Source: Halomonas colorata (GTDB taxonomy: Bacteria > Pseudomonadota > Gammaproteobacteria > Pseudomonadales > Halomonadaceae). Taken from it: 46,221 bases of DNA. Shown here one piece after another: positions 15,645-22,858 of the stretch. Made by a program: the position numbers and the translations under genes. Location: NCBI RefSeq assembly GCF_014897985.1, contig NZ_JABUZA010000037.1, positions 1 to 46,221 on the forward strand. Direction: 5' to 3'. The stretch's first letter is position 1. The number at the start of each line of letters is the position of its first letter. A model generated the notes under the pieces. It was given only the letters and a program-made list of their open reading frames with translations, was not told the origin of the DNA and searched no databases.

Positions 15645-15976
15645 GTGAACGGCACCTCGATGTGTAGGCGCTGGCCATCGTGGGTTTGGGCGTCGATCCC
15701 GAGCAGGGCGCGGCCGTGCTGGCTGGCATCCACTTGCCGATTAACGCGCAGCACGCGCACGCGGGGTTCCCAGCGGGTGATGGCCATCACGGTGGCGGCG
15801 TAGGCTTGTAGCAGCGTGGTGTCGTTTAGCGGCTGGTCGATCAACTCGGGTAGCAGCGAACCGTATTCCCGGCGCATAACACGGGTGCCGATGGGCGTGG
15901 TAAGAATGTCGCGAATGCTTTGCTGAATATGAGCAATGCCGAGTACTCGCTGGCCGTTCGATGTGTGCATGCCCAC
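15641..15976 (-). CDS. W: Baseplate protein gpW (gp25-like wedge)
   Basis: The 111-aa protein contains the lysozyme-like gp25/W core: IQQSIRDILTTPIGTRVMRREYGS, then LIDQPLNDTTLLQAYAATVMAI and TRWEPRVRVLRV. This includes the EPR motif used in wedge assembly. The GTG at 15976 lies close behind a GGGGG ribosome site inside the PAAR stop region; an ATG two codons later is an alternative. It follows the PAAR gene directly. Confidence 0.92.
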   Translation of the reverse strand: MGMHTSNGQRVLGIAHIQQSIRDILTTPIGTRVMRREYGSLLPELIDQPLNDTTLLQAYAATVMAITRWEPRVRVLRVNRQVDASQHGRALLGIDAQTHDGQRLHIEVPFT

Positions 15977-15978
15977 GG

Positions 15979-16254
15979 TTAGCCCCCTACAAAAACGTTA
16001 TTGGAGCCGGTGGCCACTAATGAGCCACACGCGACCGGGTCACCGACACGCCCCTTGGGACGGCCGTTCACGAATACCGTTTTGGAGCCCGCTGCTAGTA
16101 CCGATTCATGTGTGCAGTGCCGCGCCCAGGCATCGCTTACACGATGGCTGGGAATGCCGTTCACAAATACATCGGGCGAACCGGTGACGGATGGGCGCGG
16201 CGAGCATGAGCCGTGGCCGGTACACATATCGCCGAGGCGGGTAGCTGCGGGCAT
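15979..16254 (-). CDS. PAAR-domain spike tip protein
   Basis: The 91-aa protein is a single PAAR domain. It starts MPAATRLGDMCTGHG and has repeated V-x-VNG-P turns (VFVNGIPSHRVSD, VFVNGRPKGRVGDPV) and conserved His/Cys residues (GH in TGHG, HCTHE, ACGS) that could bind a metal ion. PAAR proteins cap trimeric spikes of contractile tails and type VI systems. P2 has no separate PAAR gene between V and W. Here gpV lacks a normal apex region, so this protein probably sharpens the spike. Confidence 0.92.
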   Translation of the reverse strand: MPAATRLGDMCTGHGSCSPRPSVTGSPDVFVNGIPSHRVSDAWARHCTHESVLAAGSKTVFVNGRPKGRVGDPVACGSLVATGSNNVFVGG

Positions 16255-16263
16255 GGCGGTCTC

Positions 16264-16608
16264 CTATAGCGGCGTGGGGGCCGCCATTTCCTGGCGCACG
16301 TTGTCGAGTTGGTTGCTTTGCTTAAGTGCGTTGATCATTGAGGCGCGACTTAGGCCACCATCGCCGTAGGGGACCGGGCGGGTATAAAGGCCCAGGCGCT
16401 CATGGCTGGCCCGTTGGAGGATCTGTTCAATGCTCTGGGCCATGGCATGCTGGCTGGTGGCCAGCGCTGCACCGCCTGCTTTTTTATCGGCATAGAGCGC
16501 TTCACGGATCAGCGTTAGCTCTTCATGTATTTGCTGGCCAACGGCGATCATTTTCGCGAAGTCGTCGGTGTAGTCGATAACGTGGCTATCGCCGGTTTTA
16601 ACGCCCAT
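16264..16608 (-). CDS. Phage protein of unknown function between gpV and PAAR
   Basis: The 114-aa product is mainly helical (DDFAKMIAVGQQIHEELTLIREALYADKK, QSIEQILQRASHERLGL) and ends in a flexible part. The ATG has AGGGGCG upstream. It lies between the spike shaft and tip genes, 9 bp from PAAR and 11 bp from V. A role in spike or baseplate assembly is inferred from position only; it could be an adaptor or chaperone for PAAR. Confidence 0.7.
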   Translation of the reverse strand: MGVKTGDSHVIDYTDDFAKMIAVGQQIHEELTLIREALYADKKAGGAALATSQHAMAQSIEQILQRASHERLGLYTRPVPYGDGGLSRASMINALKQSNQLDNVRQEMAAPTPL

Positions 16609-16619
16609 GTAATCGCCCC

Positions 16620-17096
16620 TTAGTTTTCATAAATGTTGCGGCCTTTAAGGTGCATATCGCCGCTGGCAGTGATGCGGATATCACCCGTGGCCTTAATCGT
16701 GATATCGCCGGGAATGTCGACCGTCAGGTGATGCTCTACGTGGTTGTAATCAATCACTGCGCCGTCAGGCATCACGGCGTGAAAGTGGTCGCCGTTATCG
16801 CTGGGTGCGGGGTGAACATTTCGGAATAGCCCGGTCATCACTACGGCGGCGTTTAGATCCCCGCCGGGGGCGAATACAAGTACCTGTTCATCCACTGTGG
16901 GCGGGCACCAAGTGCGGGTAGTGCCCGCCCGGCTTTCGATCCAGTGCAGCCAGCCGGTTGTAAGCTCGCCGATATCGACCCGCACGCGCGGCGGTTTCGG
17001 CGGCGCGGCATCGGGGTTGCCGTGATCGACTTCGGCAATGGTGCCGATGCGAATCAAGTTGGCGATAAGGCGTTTAAGTTCGGCGACGTTGTTCAT
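16620..17096 (-). CDS. V: Baseplate spike protein gpV, short form
   Basis: The 158-aa protein corresponds to P2 gpV (211 aa), the trimeric membrane-piercing spike. It has an N-terminal helix (MNNVAELKRLIANLIRIGTI), the OB-fold part (VRVDIGELTTGWLHWIESRAGTTRTWCPPTVDEQVLV) and a beta-helix of repeated hydrophobic pairs (GDITIKATGDIRITASGDMHLKG). It stops after the helix and lacks the metal-binding apex present in P2. The ATG at 17096 aligns with the P2 start; a longer frame runs into the promoter site. It heads the V-W-J-I-H operon. Confidence 0.92.
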   Translation of the reverse strand: MNNVAELKRLIANLIRIGTIAEVDHGNPDAAPPKPPRVRVDIGELTTGWLHWIESRAGTTRTWCPPTVDEQVLVFAPGGDLNAAVVMTGLFRNVHPAPSDNGDHFHAVMPDGAVIDYNHVEHHLTVDIPGDITIKATGDIRITASGDMHLKGRNIYEN

Positions 17097-17140
17097 GCCG
17101 CCATGCTGCTTGGCTTTCGCGCGGGTGGGTAGCGGCGGGC

Positions 17141-17164
17141 GTTGTGCCACATGCCTAGGACAAG
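17141..17164 (-). promoter_or_regulatory. Late-promoter activator site upstream of V (TTGT-N14-ACAA dyad)
   Basis: The minus strand carries CTTGTC-N12-GCACAAC with the same arm spacing as before FI and O. About 45 bp downstream a CATGG-containing segment is at the same distance as in the FI copy. P2 has the Ogr-dependent PV promoter here. The centre is only about 56 bp from the gpV ATG, so the transcript leader would be very short if the P2 geometry (-55) applies. Confidence 0.6.
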
Positions 17165-17171
17165 CAGGCGA

Positions 17172-17630
17172 TTATTTGCCGGGCGTGGTGAGGTGGTTCA
17201 ACACGCTGTTGGCGATGCGGTTACGGTCGGCGGAGGTGATGCCGATAAGTTCTCGGCGGGCGTATTGGTGCTGTGGGCCGCCTTTTTCGACGCGGTCGCG
17301 TAGGCCGTAGTGATGCACGCGTGCGATTTTTGCGACGCGGCCCATGAACCCAACGGTGGCTTCATCGGCGTTGGTTTTGATCTTGAGGTATTTGGCCGTG
17401 CGTAACTTGGTGAACATGGTTTTGCGGCGTATAGCCCCACGACGACCGCGCAGCTGAGTGCGGGGTTCAAAGGGTGTGCCGTCGGGGCTGGTTTGTGTCT
17501 TGATGCGTTCACGGTTAGCAATGCGCAGATCCCGCGCGACGTTTCGCGCGAGTACCCGACGCTCTTTTGGCGTGAGCTTGTTGATAAGGGGCGTTAGCCA
17601 AGTATCAAGCTGCTGCAGTTCGTCGCTCAT
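17172..17630 (-). CDS. S: Tail completion protein gpS
   Basis: The 152-aa protein fits P2 gpS (150 aa), a phage virion morphogenesis protein: LDTWLTPLINKLTPKERRVLARNVARDLRIANRERI at the N-terminus, then TSPDGTPFEPRTQLRG and the C-terminal HHYGLRDRVEKGGPQHQYARREL. The family completes the tail-head joining region. Start and stop overlap with gpR by 4 bp, as in P2. Confidence 0.95.
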   Translation of the reverse strand: MSDELQQLDTWLTPLINKLTPKERRVLARNVARDLRIANRERIKTQTSPDGTPFEPRTQLRGRRGAIRRKTMFTKLRTAKYLKIKTNADEATVGFMGRVAKIARVHHYGLRDRVEKGGPQHQYARRELIGITSADRNRIANSVLNHLTTPGK

Positions 17631-18109
17631 TCGCTATGCCATTCGCTTTTGAGTACGTGTTCAGCGTCGGTTGGCCCTTTAACGTAGAGCTGCCAACTTT
17701 TCGCGGGGCATGCATCAACCGGGTATTCCGGCATCCGGTGTTCGGATTCGATGCGGCCGCTTTCACAGTCGACCTTGGAGACGACGCGTTCAGTGAGGCG
17801 GACAGTTAGCGCGAGATCCCAGCTGTGGTTGTTCAAGATCTCGGCTTCGAGCTGGACGGCTTCATCGGGGTCAAGATCTGGTTGGTAGCTGTTGAGCCAT
17901 TGGAGTAGCGGCACCATTACCGTATCGAGTGAGCCGCTGTAATCGGTGATGACGATCTGCGCGTCTACGGTGTACTGGTGGCTTAAGTTCGTGCCTCGCG
18001 CGAATTTTATTTTGCCATCGTTGATGAAGGTGTGGAGCTGTTCGGGGCTACGTGCTAATTGCGGGACACTAGCGAGTATATGGGCTCTTAAGTGCTGTAA
18101 TTTGATCAT
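17627..18109 (-). CDS. R: Tail completion protein gpR
   Basis: The 160-aa protein matches P2 gpR (155 aa): QHLRAHILASVPQLARSPEQLHTFINDGKI, VITDYSGSLDTVMVPLLQWLNSYQPDL and AVQLEAEILNNHSWDLALTVRLTERV. It works with gpS at the distal end of the tail tube. Its start overlaps the stop of the Rz1-like gene by 4 bp, so lysis and tail-completion genes are co-translated. Confidence 0.94.
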   Translation of the reverse strand: MIKLQHLRAHILASVPQLARSPEQLHTFINDGKIKFARGTNLSHQYTVDAQIVITDYSGSLDTVMVPLLQWLNSYQPDLDPDEAVQLEAEILNNHSWDLALTVRLTERVVSKVDCESGRIESEHRMPEYPVDACPAKSWQLYVKGPTDAEHVLKSEWHSE

Positions 18110-18366
18110 TGTAGGGCTTCGCTATGGCAAAGAATAATGGCGTCGACCTCGGCGGCGCACTGCGCCCAGGCGCCTTCGGTGCGTTCAAGCTGCAGGTGCA
18201 TTTCGCCGTTTGATTGCGGGTTACTCGCTGGCAGGGTGCAGGGGCTGGGCGTCGCGCACTGATTGATAATAATCACGGGCACCGATGACGGCGGGGCGGT
18301 TGCGCAGCCGGATAACAGCAGCAGGCAGGCGAGTGCCAGCCCAATCGCGTAGCGTGGCGTTTTCAC
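18106..18366 (-). CDS. lysC: Outer-membrane spanin lipoprotein, Rz1-like (LysC)
   Basis: The 86-aa product starts at a GTG with GAGGA 8 bases upstream. It has a short basic N-terminus (MKTPRYAIG), a hydrophobic signal segment and a lipobox LLSGC, with mature Cys21. A Pro-rich, Ser-rich periplasmic part follows (PPSSVP). It overlaps the Rz gene by about 146 bp in another frame and continues beyond it to the gpR start. This partly nested arrangement matches P2 LysB/LysC. The o-spanin links to the i-spanin across the periplasm to fuse the membranes during lysis. Confidence 0.85.
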   Translation of the reverse strand: MKTPRYAIGLALACLLLLSGCATAPPSSVPVIIINQCATPSPCTLPASNPQSNGEMHLQLERTEGAWAQCAAEVDAIILCHSEALQ

Positions 18367-18643
18367 GGTGTAGATCCTCAATGGTGGCCAGGCGGTTAGC
18401 GGCGGTGCGGGTGAGTACCGCTTGTTGATCTGCCAGCGCCCGGCGTTGATTTTCCAGGCGCCGGGCGTTTTCCCAGAGAGCATTAATGACCACGATGCTT
18501 TCCTGTTCCCGCTGATGAGATTCGGCGAGCTGTTGTTCGGCGAGATCGGCGCGAGCCTCGGCGGCGTTGGTGCGCTGCCAAAGTGCCCAGGTAATAAGAA
18601 CGACCAGCAGCAAGATGGCCAGTGCGGCAAGTAGGCGGCTCAT
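18221..18643 (-). CDS. lysB: Inner-membrane spanin, Rz-like (LysB)
   Basis: The 140-aa protein begins with one strong transmembrane helix (residues 4-22, LLAALAILLLVVLITWALW). A long periplasmic coiled coil rich in Ala, Glu, Arg and Gln follows (AEARADLAEQQLAESHQREQ, ENQRRALADQQAVLTR). This is the usual layout of i-spanins. It overlaps the endolysin stop by 4 bp and carries most of the lipoprotein Rz1 gene in another frame. Confidence 0.88.
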   Translation of the reverse strand: MSRLLAALAILLLVVLITWALWQRTNAAEARADLAEQQLAESHQREQESIVVINALWENARRLENQRRALADQQAVLTRTAANRLATIEDLHRENATLRDWAGTRLPAAVIRLRNRPAVIGARDYYQSVRDAQPLHPASE

Positions 18644-19131
18644 GGTGCTGGCCTTGTGCTTTGCTCAACGCCTGCAAGACACAATTCACGTTCAGTGGCG
18701 CGACGTTTGACTAAGCCGTTGAGCTTTCGGCCACCGGCGTAAACCCAGCGAGAAAGTTCATTACATGCGCCGCGTAGATCCCCAGCATTGAGTTTGCGCA
18801 GCAGGGTGGAACGGGCGAAGGCGCCTTCGCCGACGTTGTAAACAAACGAAGCTAACGCCGCCTGGGTCGGGGGCGGTAGTTCGACCTGGGCGCGGCGATC
18901 CACTGCAGTGAAGGCGTCGCCCAGGTCGGCTTCCAGCAACGCGGTGCATTCTTCTTGTGACAGCGTTTGCCCCATGCGTGCCGTGGCGGTGTGGCCATAG
19001 CAAATGGTGGGGATACCGACGGGGTCGCGGTAGGTGGTGGGCTTATAGCCTTCGTAGTAGGAGACGACGGCGGTGGCGATGCTGAGCGCTCCGGCGGTGG
19101 CCCCAATGGCAATGCGGCTTTTAAGACTCAT
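18640..19131 (-). CDS. K: SAR-type endolysin, GH24 lysozyme (gpK functional equivalent)
   Basis: The 163-aa protein has a weakly hydrophobic Ala/Gly/Ser-rich N-terminal segment (residues 6-25), typical of a signal-anchor-release sequence. The GH24 triad follows with T4-like spacing: Glu27 (YYEGYK), Asp36 (TYRDPVG) and Thr42 (PTICYG). The family tail QAALASFVYNVGEGAF and KRRATERELCLAG is present. It cuts the glycan of peptidoglycan after release from the membrane. The start overlaps the holin stop by 11 bp. Confidence 0.92.
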   Translation of the reverse strand: MSLKSRIAIGATAGALSIATAVVSYYEGYKPTTYRDPVGIPTICYGHTATARMGQTLSQEECTALLEADLGDAFTAVDRRAQVELPPPTQAALASFVYNVGEGAFARSTLLRKLNAGDLRGACNELSRWVYAGGRKLNGLVKRRATERELCLAGVEQSTRPAP

Positions 19132-19324
19132 CGCGTGGTCCCCAGTAGTTGCGTAGCTGTTTCAGGTAACGCGGTACCAGCAGGCCGATCTGTAACGCCA
19201 GATAAAGCAGCGTTAGCACGGTGACCCAGTCGGCCGGGGTCATGCCGCCCACATGGAGCAACGAGACGATGGCCGGCGGCGCCAATTTTGCGCTTTCGGT
19301 GGTGATTTCAAATGGGTGGCTCAT
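19121..19324 (-). CDS. Small phage holin / pinholin candidate
   Basis: The 67-aa protein has a hydrophobic segment around 12-24 (weak) and a clear helix at about 31-52 (ADWVTVLTLLYLALQIGLLVP), followed by a charged tail (RYLKQLRNYWGPRDES). It sits between tail gene X and the lysozyme, where P2 has holin Y. A small holin beside a SAR endolysin suggests a pinholin that depolarises the membrane to release the endolysin. It resembles small holins of P2-like phages from related hosts. Confidence 0.75.
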   Translation of the reverse strand: MSHPFEITTESAKLAPPAIVSLLHVGGMTPADWVTVLTLLYLALQIGLLVPRYLKQLRNYWGPRDES

Positions 19325-19330
19325 GGTCGC

Positions 19331-19543
19331 TTAGTTCCAAAGCTGTATTTGGGGTTTGGGCTCGCGTGCTTCCGGCGGTGGGGGCAGCGTGACCGGGGTT
19401 CCTTCTTTCAGCACTGGCCCTTGGTTAACCAGGTGCGGGTTGAGCCGCAGTGCTTGTTCGGTAATCGCAGCGGTTTTGCCGTAGACGCGGTAGAGCAGGC
19501 CGTCGAGCGTTTCGCCCTGATTAGCGTAGGCCACACGGTTCAT
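19331..19543 (-). CDS. X: Tail protein gpX (LysM-like)
   Basis: The 70-aa protein has the gpX pattern: AYANQGETLDGLLYRVYGKTA, then a helical ALRLNPHLV and the Pro-rich TVTLPPPPEA end. That is a minimal LysM-like fold. P2 gpX is of similar size. The start overlaps the gpL stop by 4 bp, and the gene lies between head completion and holin as in P2. Confidence 0.93.
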   Translation of the reverse strand: MNRVAYANQGETLDGLLYRVYGKTAAITEQALRLNPHLVNQGPVLKEGTPVTLPPPPEAREPKPQIQLWN

Positions 19544-20001
19544 ATCAGCTCGACCGTGGTGTGATTGCGGCCGGTCAGCTCGGCGATGGCTTCGCGGGCA
19601 TCGGCGCGGTAGTCGTCTGCGGCGGTGTCCATCGTTTCGCCACGTTTTTTGCCTTCACCAGTGGCGGAATAGTCGCGGTAACGCTCCTGTAAATCCGCTT
19701 GGGCTTGGGCGTAGATGGCTCGGGTATAGAGCAGCTCGATATCACCGGGTGATTGCCAAGGTTCGGGCGGTATTGCGTCGCATGCCATGCGCCCAGCTTG
19801 CTGCTGGTTATGTTGGTAACTAGCCAGCTGGCGATTGATATCCGCCATGGCGGCGCGCAGGCTTTGGCGAATACGCACATCGGTTATGCTCGTAACTCGC
19901 TCTTCATCGCGGAATGCGTTCGGGTCTACATCTGGCCAAAAGCCGTTATTAATGATGATGGCCAGCGTTTTGCTGGGTGGGTTTGAGCTGTGGCCAAGCA
20001 T
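19540..20001 (-). CDS. L: Head completion/stabilisation protein gpL
   Basis: The 153-aa protein corresponds to P2 gpL (169 aa), an adaptor at the portal that completes filled heads. Visible are IIINNGFWPDVDPNAFRDEERV, DVRIRQSLRAAMADINRQLASYQ and the YTRAIYAQAQADLQERYRDYSATGEGKKRGE segment. It lies about 100 bp downstream of gpM and overlaps gpX by 4 bp. Confidence 0.94.
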   Translation of the reverse strand: MLGHSSNPPSKTLAIIINNGFWPDVDPNAFRDEERVTSITDVRIRQSLRAAMADINRQLASYQHNQQQAGRMACDAIPPEPWQSPGDIELLYTRAIYAQAQADLQERYRDYSATGEGKKRGETMDTAADDYRADAREAIAELTGRNHTTVELI

Positions 20002-20100
20002 AATGGCAACCTATTTAAGAAGGGGGTGGACCACTTCGCGCGAGGCTATAAGCCCTTGCTTAGCGGTGCCCCCTTGCCGTCGGGTGCGACTCTGTTGGCG

Positions 20101-20781
20101 TCAGGCGGTGGCCTGTTCGCCCTGTTTTTTGAGCTGACTTTCTAGCCGCTGGATATCCTGCTTTACGCCAATTTTTTCATTCAGCTCTAACGCGCGCTTG
20201 AGCTGGGCAAGTGCGCCTTCGGCATTTTCGGCGGCGCGGAGTGCGTAGCCGTAGCTTTTATGCACTTTGGCTTTGATTTGATCGTGCATATCGGCATCAC
20301 CGACGATTGCGACGCAGCGAGCCATAACGTTGGCGAGCGCGTCGGCGTCGACGCTTTCTTTTTCCAGCGCTGACTTGACGCCGTCGGCGATCTCTTCGGC
20401 CAGGATGCTGACGGTGTCGCGGTCGTATTGGTCGGGCGTTTCGATGTTGTGTTTCACCGCGTAGGCTCCAATTTCGAGGGCTTTTTCGTAATCGCCGACG
20501 TCGATGCACCAGACCATTAGGGTCATGAGTACGTCATCTTTTGCGCCTTTGCCTTCGCTCAGCACGCCGTTGATATAGGGCAGGAAGTCGGGCAATAGCT
20601 CGCACTTCTTCTCGACCTTGCCTTGAATGGATTTAATGGCCTTGAGCGTGCGACGGGCTTCATAGAGTGCGCGAGCGTGTAGCTCGTATTGCTCGCCCTG
20701 TTGTTGCTCGCCGGGGGTGGCAGCGCCCGCCGCTTTCGCGGCGGTCACTTGTTCAAAGTGCTTACGGGCTGGGCTTTTCAT
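20101..20781 (-). CDS. M: Terminase small subunit/endonuclease gpM
   Basis: The 226-aa protein matches gpM (P2, 247 aa): SPARKHFEQVTAAKAAG at the N-terminus, QYELHARALYEARRTLKAIKSIQGKVEKK, and a middle with KDDVLMTLMVWCIDVGDYEKALEIGAYAV. The end has a TPR-like helical pattern (AYALRAAENAEGALAQLKRAL). With gpP it cuts at cos. It follows capsid gene N by 11 bp. Confidence 0.94.
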   Translation of the reverse strand: MKSPARKHFEQVTAAKAAGAATPGEQQQGEQYELHARALYEARRTLKAIKSIQGKVEKKCELLPDFLPYINGVLSEGKGAKDDVLMTLMVWCIDVGDYEKALEIGAYAVKHNIETPDQYDRDTVSILAEEIADGVKSALEKESVDADALANVMARCVAIVGDADMHDQIKAKVHKSYGYALRAAENAEGALAQLKRALELNEKIGVKQDIQRLESQLKKQGEQATA

Positions 20782-20792
20782 AACGTCCCTTT

Positions 20793-21845
20793 TTACGCTT
20801 CGACGATTTCGATGTTTTCGACGACGCAGCCGAACCCGTAATCCTCAACGACGTAGGCGTCGTTGCTGGATTCGTAGTTCTCTACGCGTTTACGCTCGGG
20901 CTTATCTTTGATGTAGCGGCGGCGGCTGCCGATCTGCCAATAGATCGAGAGGTTGGCCAGCGACGTAATCATAAGGGTGCCTTCCGGCACGAACGGGGCG
21001 CGCACCGCTTGCAAGCCCCCCATACGCTTTTGGCTGAGAAGCAGATCTAACGCGATAGTTTCGGTGGGCGTTTGGCCGTGCTGCTGGATCATGGGGAAGT
21101 ATTTATCTTCCAGCATTTGGCTACCCATAATGACCACCAATGACGGGTCTTCACGGTACCAAGGCTCAATCAGTTGGCTTTTAACGTCGGATACCAGCGC
21201 ATCGAGGTTCGCATAGTCGCCTTTGATACCAGTGACCTCACCAGCATCATTCTTAACGGGGGTCTTATCGATAACGACTTTTCCTGCGGTTTTACCTTCT
21301 TTTAGTACGCGCTCGGGCGAGTTGTCGCGATACTGCTGAAGCCAGCCTTTGTTAACGTCCTGTAAAAGCGGGTTTGCAACAGGGTCGGTTTCCACCGCTG
21401 CATTGGTTCCGTTAAAACCGATCATGATGCGATCAAGCGCTTGGCGTTGAATGATCAAGTTGCGAATACGTGCCTGGAAGTCAGGGAACCGTGCCCAGGC
21501 ATCCAGCCGCGCCCAAGGAATGTGAGTATCAAACTCGGTGCTTACGCACTCGTACTGTTGGCTTGATAGGTCGGTAACGCTTCGGGTTTTGCGATCCTTC
21601 TCTTCTACATTGGTACGACCGGCAATCGGGCCGGAAACACCCATGCCGATTTTTTCGCCTTTAATTTCATCTACGCCAATTACGTTGATGCTGCGAAGGA
21701 ACTGGCTGGATTCCTGCATTTTGCTTTCCAGCGTCTGCTGGACACTGGGCTCAACGCTGAAATGGTCGCCGGTGTTATCGACGCCGTTCAACTGGGCTAG
21801 TCGGGTTTTGAATTTGTTAAAGGCCTTGCGTGTATCGTTGCGCAT
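20793..21845 (-). CDS. N: Major capsid protein gpN
   Basis: The 350-aa product fits P2 gpN (357 aa). Marks are the N-terminal RNDTRKAFNKFKTRLAQLNGV, the mid-part VSTEFDTHIPWARLDAWARFPDFQ and FQARIRNLIIQRQALDRIMIGFNG, and the C-terminal YEDY-like EDYGFGCVVENIEIV. It is encoded after the scaffold/protease O and processed by it in P2. A SFLRSINV-type site near residue 45 is a candidate for N-terminal cleavage. Confidence 0.96.
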   Translation of the reverse strand: MRNDTRKAFNKFKTRLAQLNGVDNTGDHFSVEPSVQQTLESKMQESSQFLRSINVIGVDEIKGEKIGMGVSGPIAGRTNVEEKDRKTRSVTDLSSQQYECVSTEFDTHIPWARLDAWARFPDFQARIRNLIIQRQALDRIMIGFNGTNAAVETDPVANPLLQDVNKGWLQQYRDNSPERVLKEGKTAGKVVIDKTPVKNDAGEVTGIKGDYANLDALVSDVKSQLIEPWYREDPSLVVIMGSQMLEDKYFPMIQQHGQTPTETIALDLLLSQKRMGGLQAVRAPFVPEGTLMITSLANLSIYWQIGSRRRYIKDKPERKRVENYESSNDAYVVEDYGFGCVVENIEIVEA

Positions 21846-21898
21846 TTAGATGTTCCCTTGATCAAGTGGCGGCGGCTGGTTTTTCGTCTGGCCAGCGC

Positions 21899-22714
21899 TT
21901 AGCAGTCGGTTTCTTCAACGACGCCGCCACCGGTAGCGGGGGCGCGGTACGTGGTATCCGGTTCGTTATCGATCTGGTTATAAAGCTCTTCGAAGCGCTT
22001 TTTCAGATCGTTGTGTTCGGTTTGGAGCTGGCCGAACTGTTCGGCGGTGGGGCGGTTTTCCAGCTCATCGGCCAGGGCGTTGTAGTGGTCGGCGACCACT
22101 TCGAGGGTGCCTTCCAGCTCAGTGCGGAAAGCTTCAAAGCCCCTTGCCGTTTTGGTGTCCTGGCGGCCGAATAAGGCGGCGATCTTGGCTTTCAAGCCGT
22201 CGGCGGTCGGTGGCTTCTCTTCGGTGAAGTCGAGATCAATTTCCACGGCCTCGGTGAAGAGGTTGTCAGCGTGCTGCTTGCGAGTGGCCAGCGGTGATGC
22301 AGCGCCTTTATCTCGGCTGAATTGCAGCATGTCCGTACCCAGCGACGCGGGGGAGTCGGTTACCGCCAAGCCTTCCAGATACGCTTCGCCGGTGTCGCTG
22401 AACTTAGGGTTTACCTCAATAGAGCTGTAGACCTTCTGGCGTCGCTTGTTCATCGCCTTGAGTTCGTCGGTGGGATCGATCTCGGCGAACAGGGCGAGCT
22501 TCCCGTCTTCCACTTCGCGTGCTTCTACTGAGAGGACATCGCCCAGGGCGTTAAATACGCTGTCCGCTGTCATGCCGCGAATGTGCTCCATCCAGACGCG
22601 CGCGCCGTATTTCTTGGGGTCGTAATTTGCGGCCATTTGCTCGATCCATTCGCGCTGAATCTCGCGGCCGTCGGTGGTTGCGCCTTCGGTGGCGACGCGG
22701 AAAAACTTGGGCAT
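21899..22714 (-). CDS. O: Capsid scaffolding protease gpO
   Basis: The 271-aa protein has the two-part architecture of P2 gpO. An N-terminal serine protease domain (about 1-140) carries candidate catalytic residues Asp15 (TDGR), His44 (MEH) and Ser97/98 (VYSSIEV); the Asp-His spacing of 29 equals that in P2. A C-terminal helical scaffold follows (LEGTLEVVADHYNALADELEN, QTEHNDLKKRFEELYNQ). Its start faces terminase P across a 144-bp divergent promoter region. Confidence 0.94.
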   Translation of the reverse strand: MPKFFRVATEGATTDGREIQREWIEQMAANYDPKKYGARVWMEHIRGMTADSVFNALGDVLSVEAREVEDGKLALFAEIDPTDELKAMNKRRQKVYSSIEVNPKFSDTGEAYLEGLAVTDSPASLGTDMLQFSRDKGAASPLATRKQHADNLFTEAVEIDLDFTEEKPPTADGLKAKIAALFGRQDTKTARGFEAFRTELEGTLEVVADHYNALADELENRPTAEQFGQLQTEHNDLKKRFEELYNQIDNEPDTTYRAPATGGGVVEETDC

Positions 22715-22790
22715 GTTGGGGTTCCTGGGCGGTGGCTGTTCGATATGCGCTCAGGTTCCGCGTGTATGCGTTTGGGCTCAACGGTTACAC

Positions 22791-22814
22791 GTTGTGCGAG
22801 CTGGGCAAGACAAA
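22791..22814. promoter_or_regulatory. Late-promoter activator dyad between O and P (TTGT-N14-ACAA)
   Basis: The third copy of the dyad, with 24-bp limits matching those before V and FI (plus strand GTTGTGC ... GACAAA). P2 has divergent PO and PP late promoters here. The dyad centre is about 88 bp from the gpO start and about 57 bp from the gpP ATG at 22859. One near-symmetric site could serve both directions. Confidence 0.55.
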
Positions 22815-22858
22815 GCAAGGCAGGCGTGGGCATCGCGCGCGACGGGTACGCTGGCGAC

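Noticed and set aside
22583..22858. N-terminal extension of terminase P
   Set aside because: It would cross the divergent O/P promoter and run through the start of gene O; the family N-terminus begins near the ATG at 22859.
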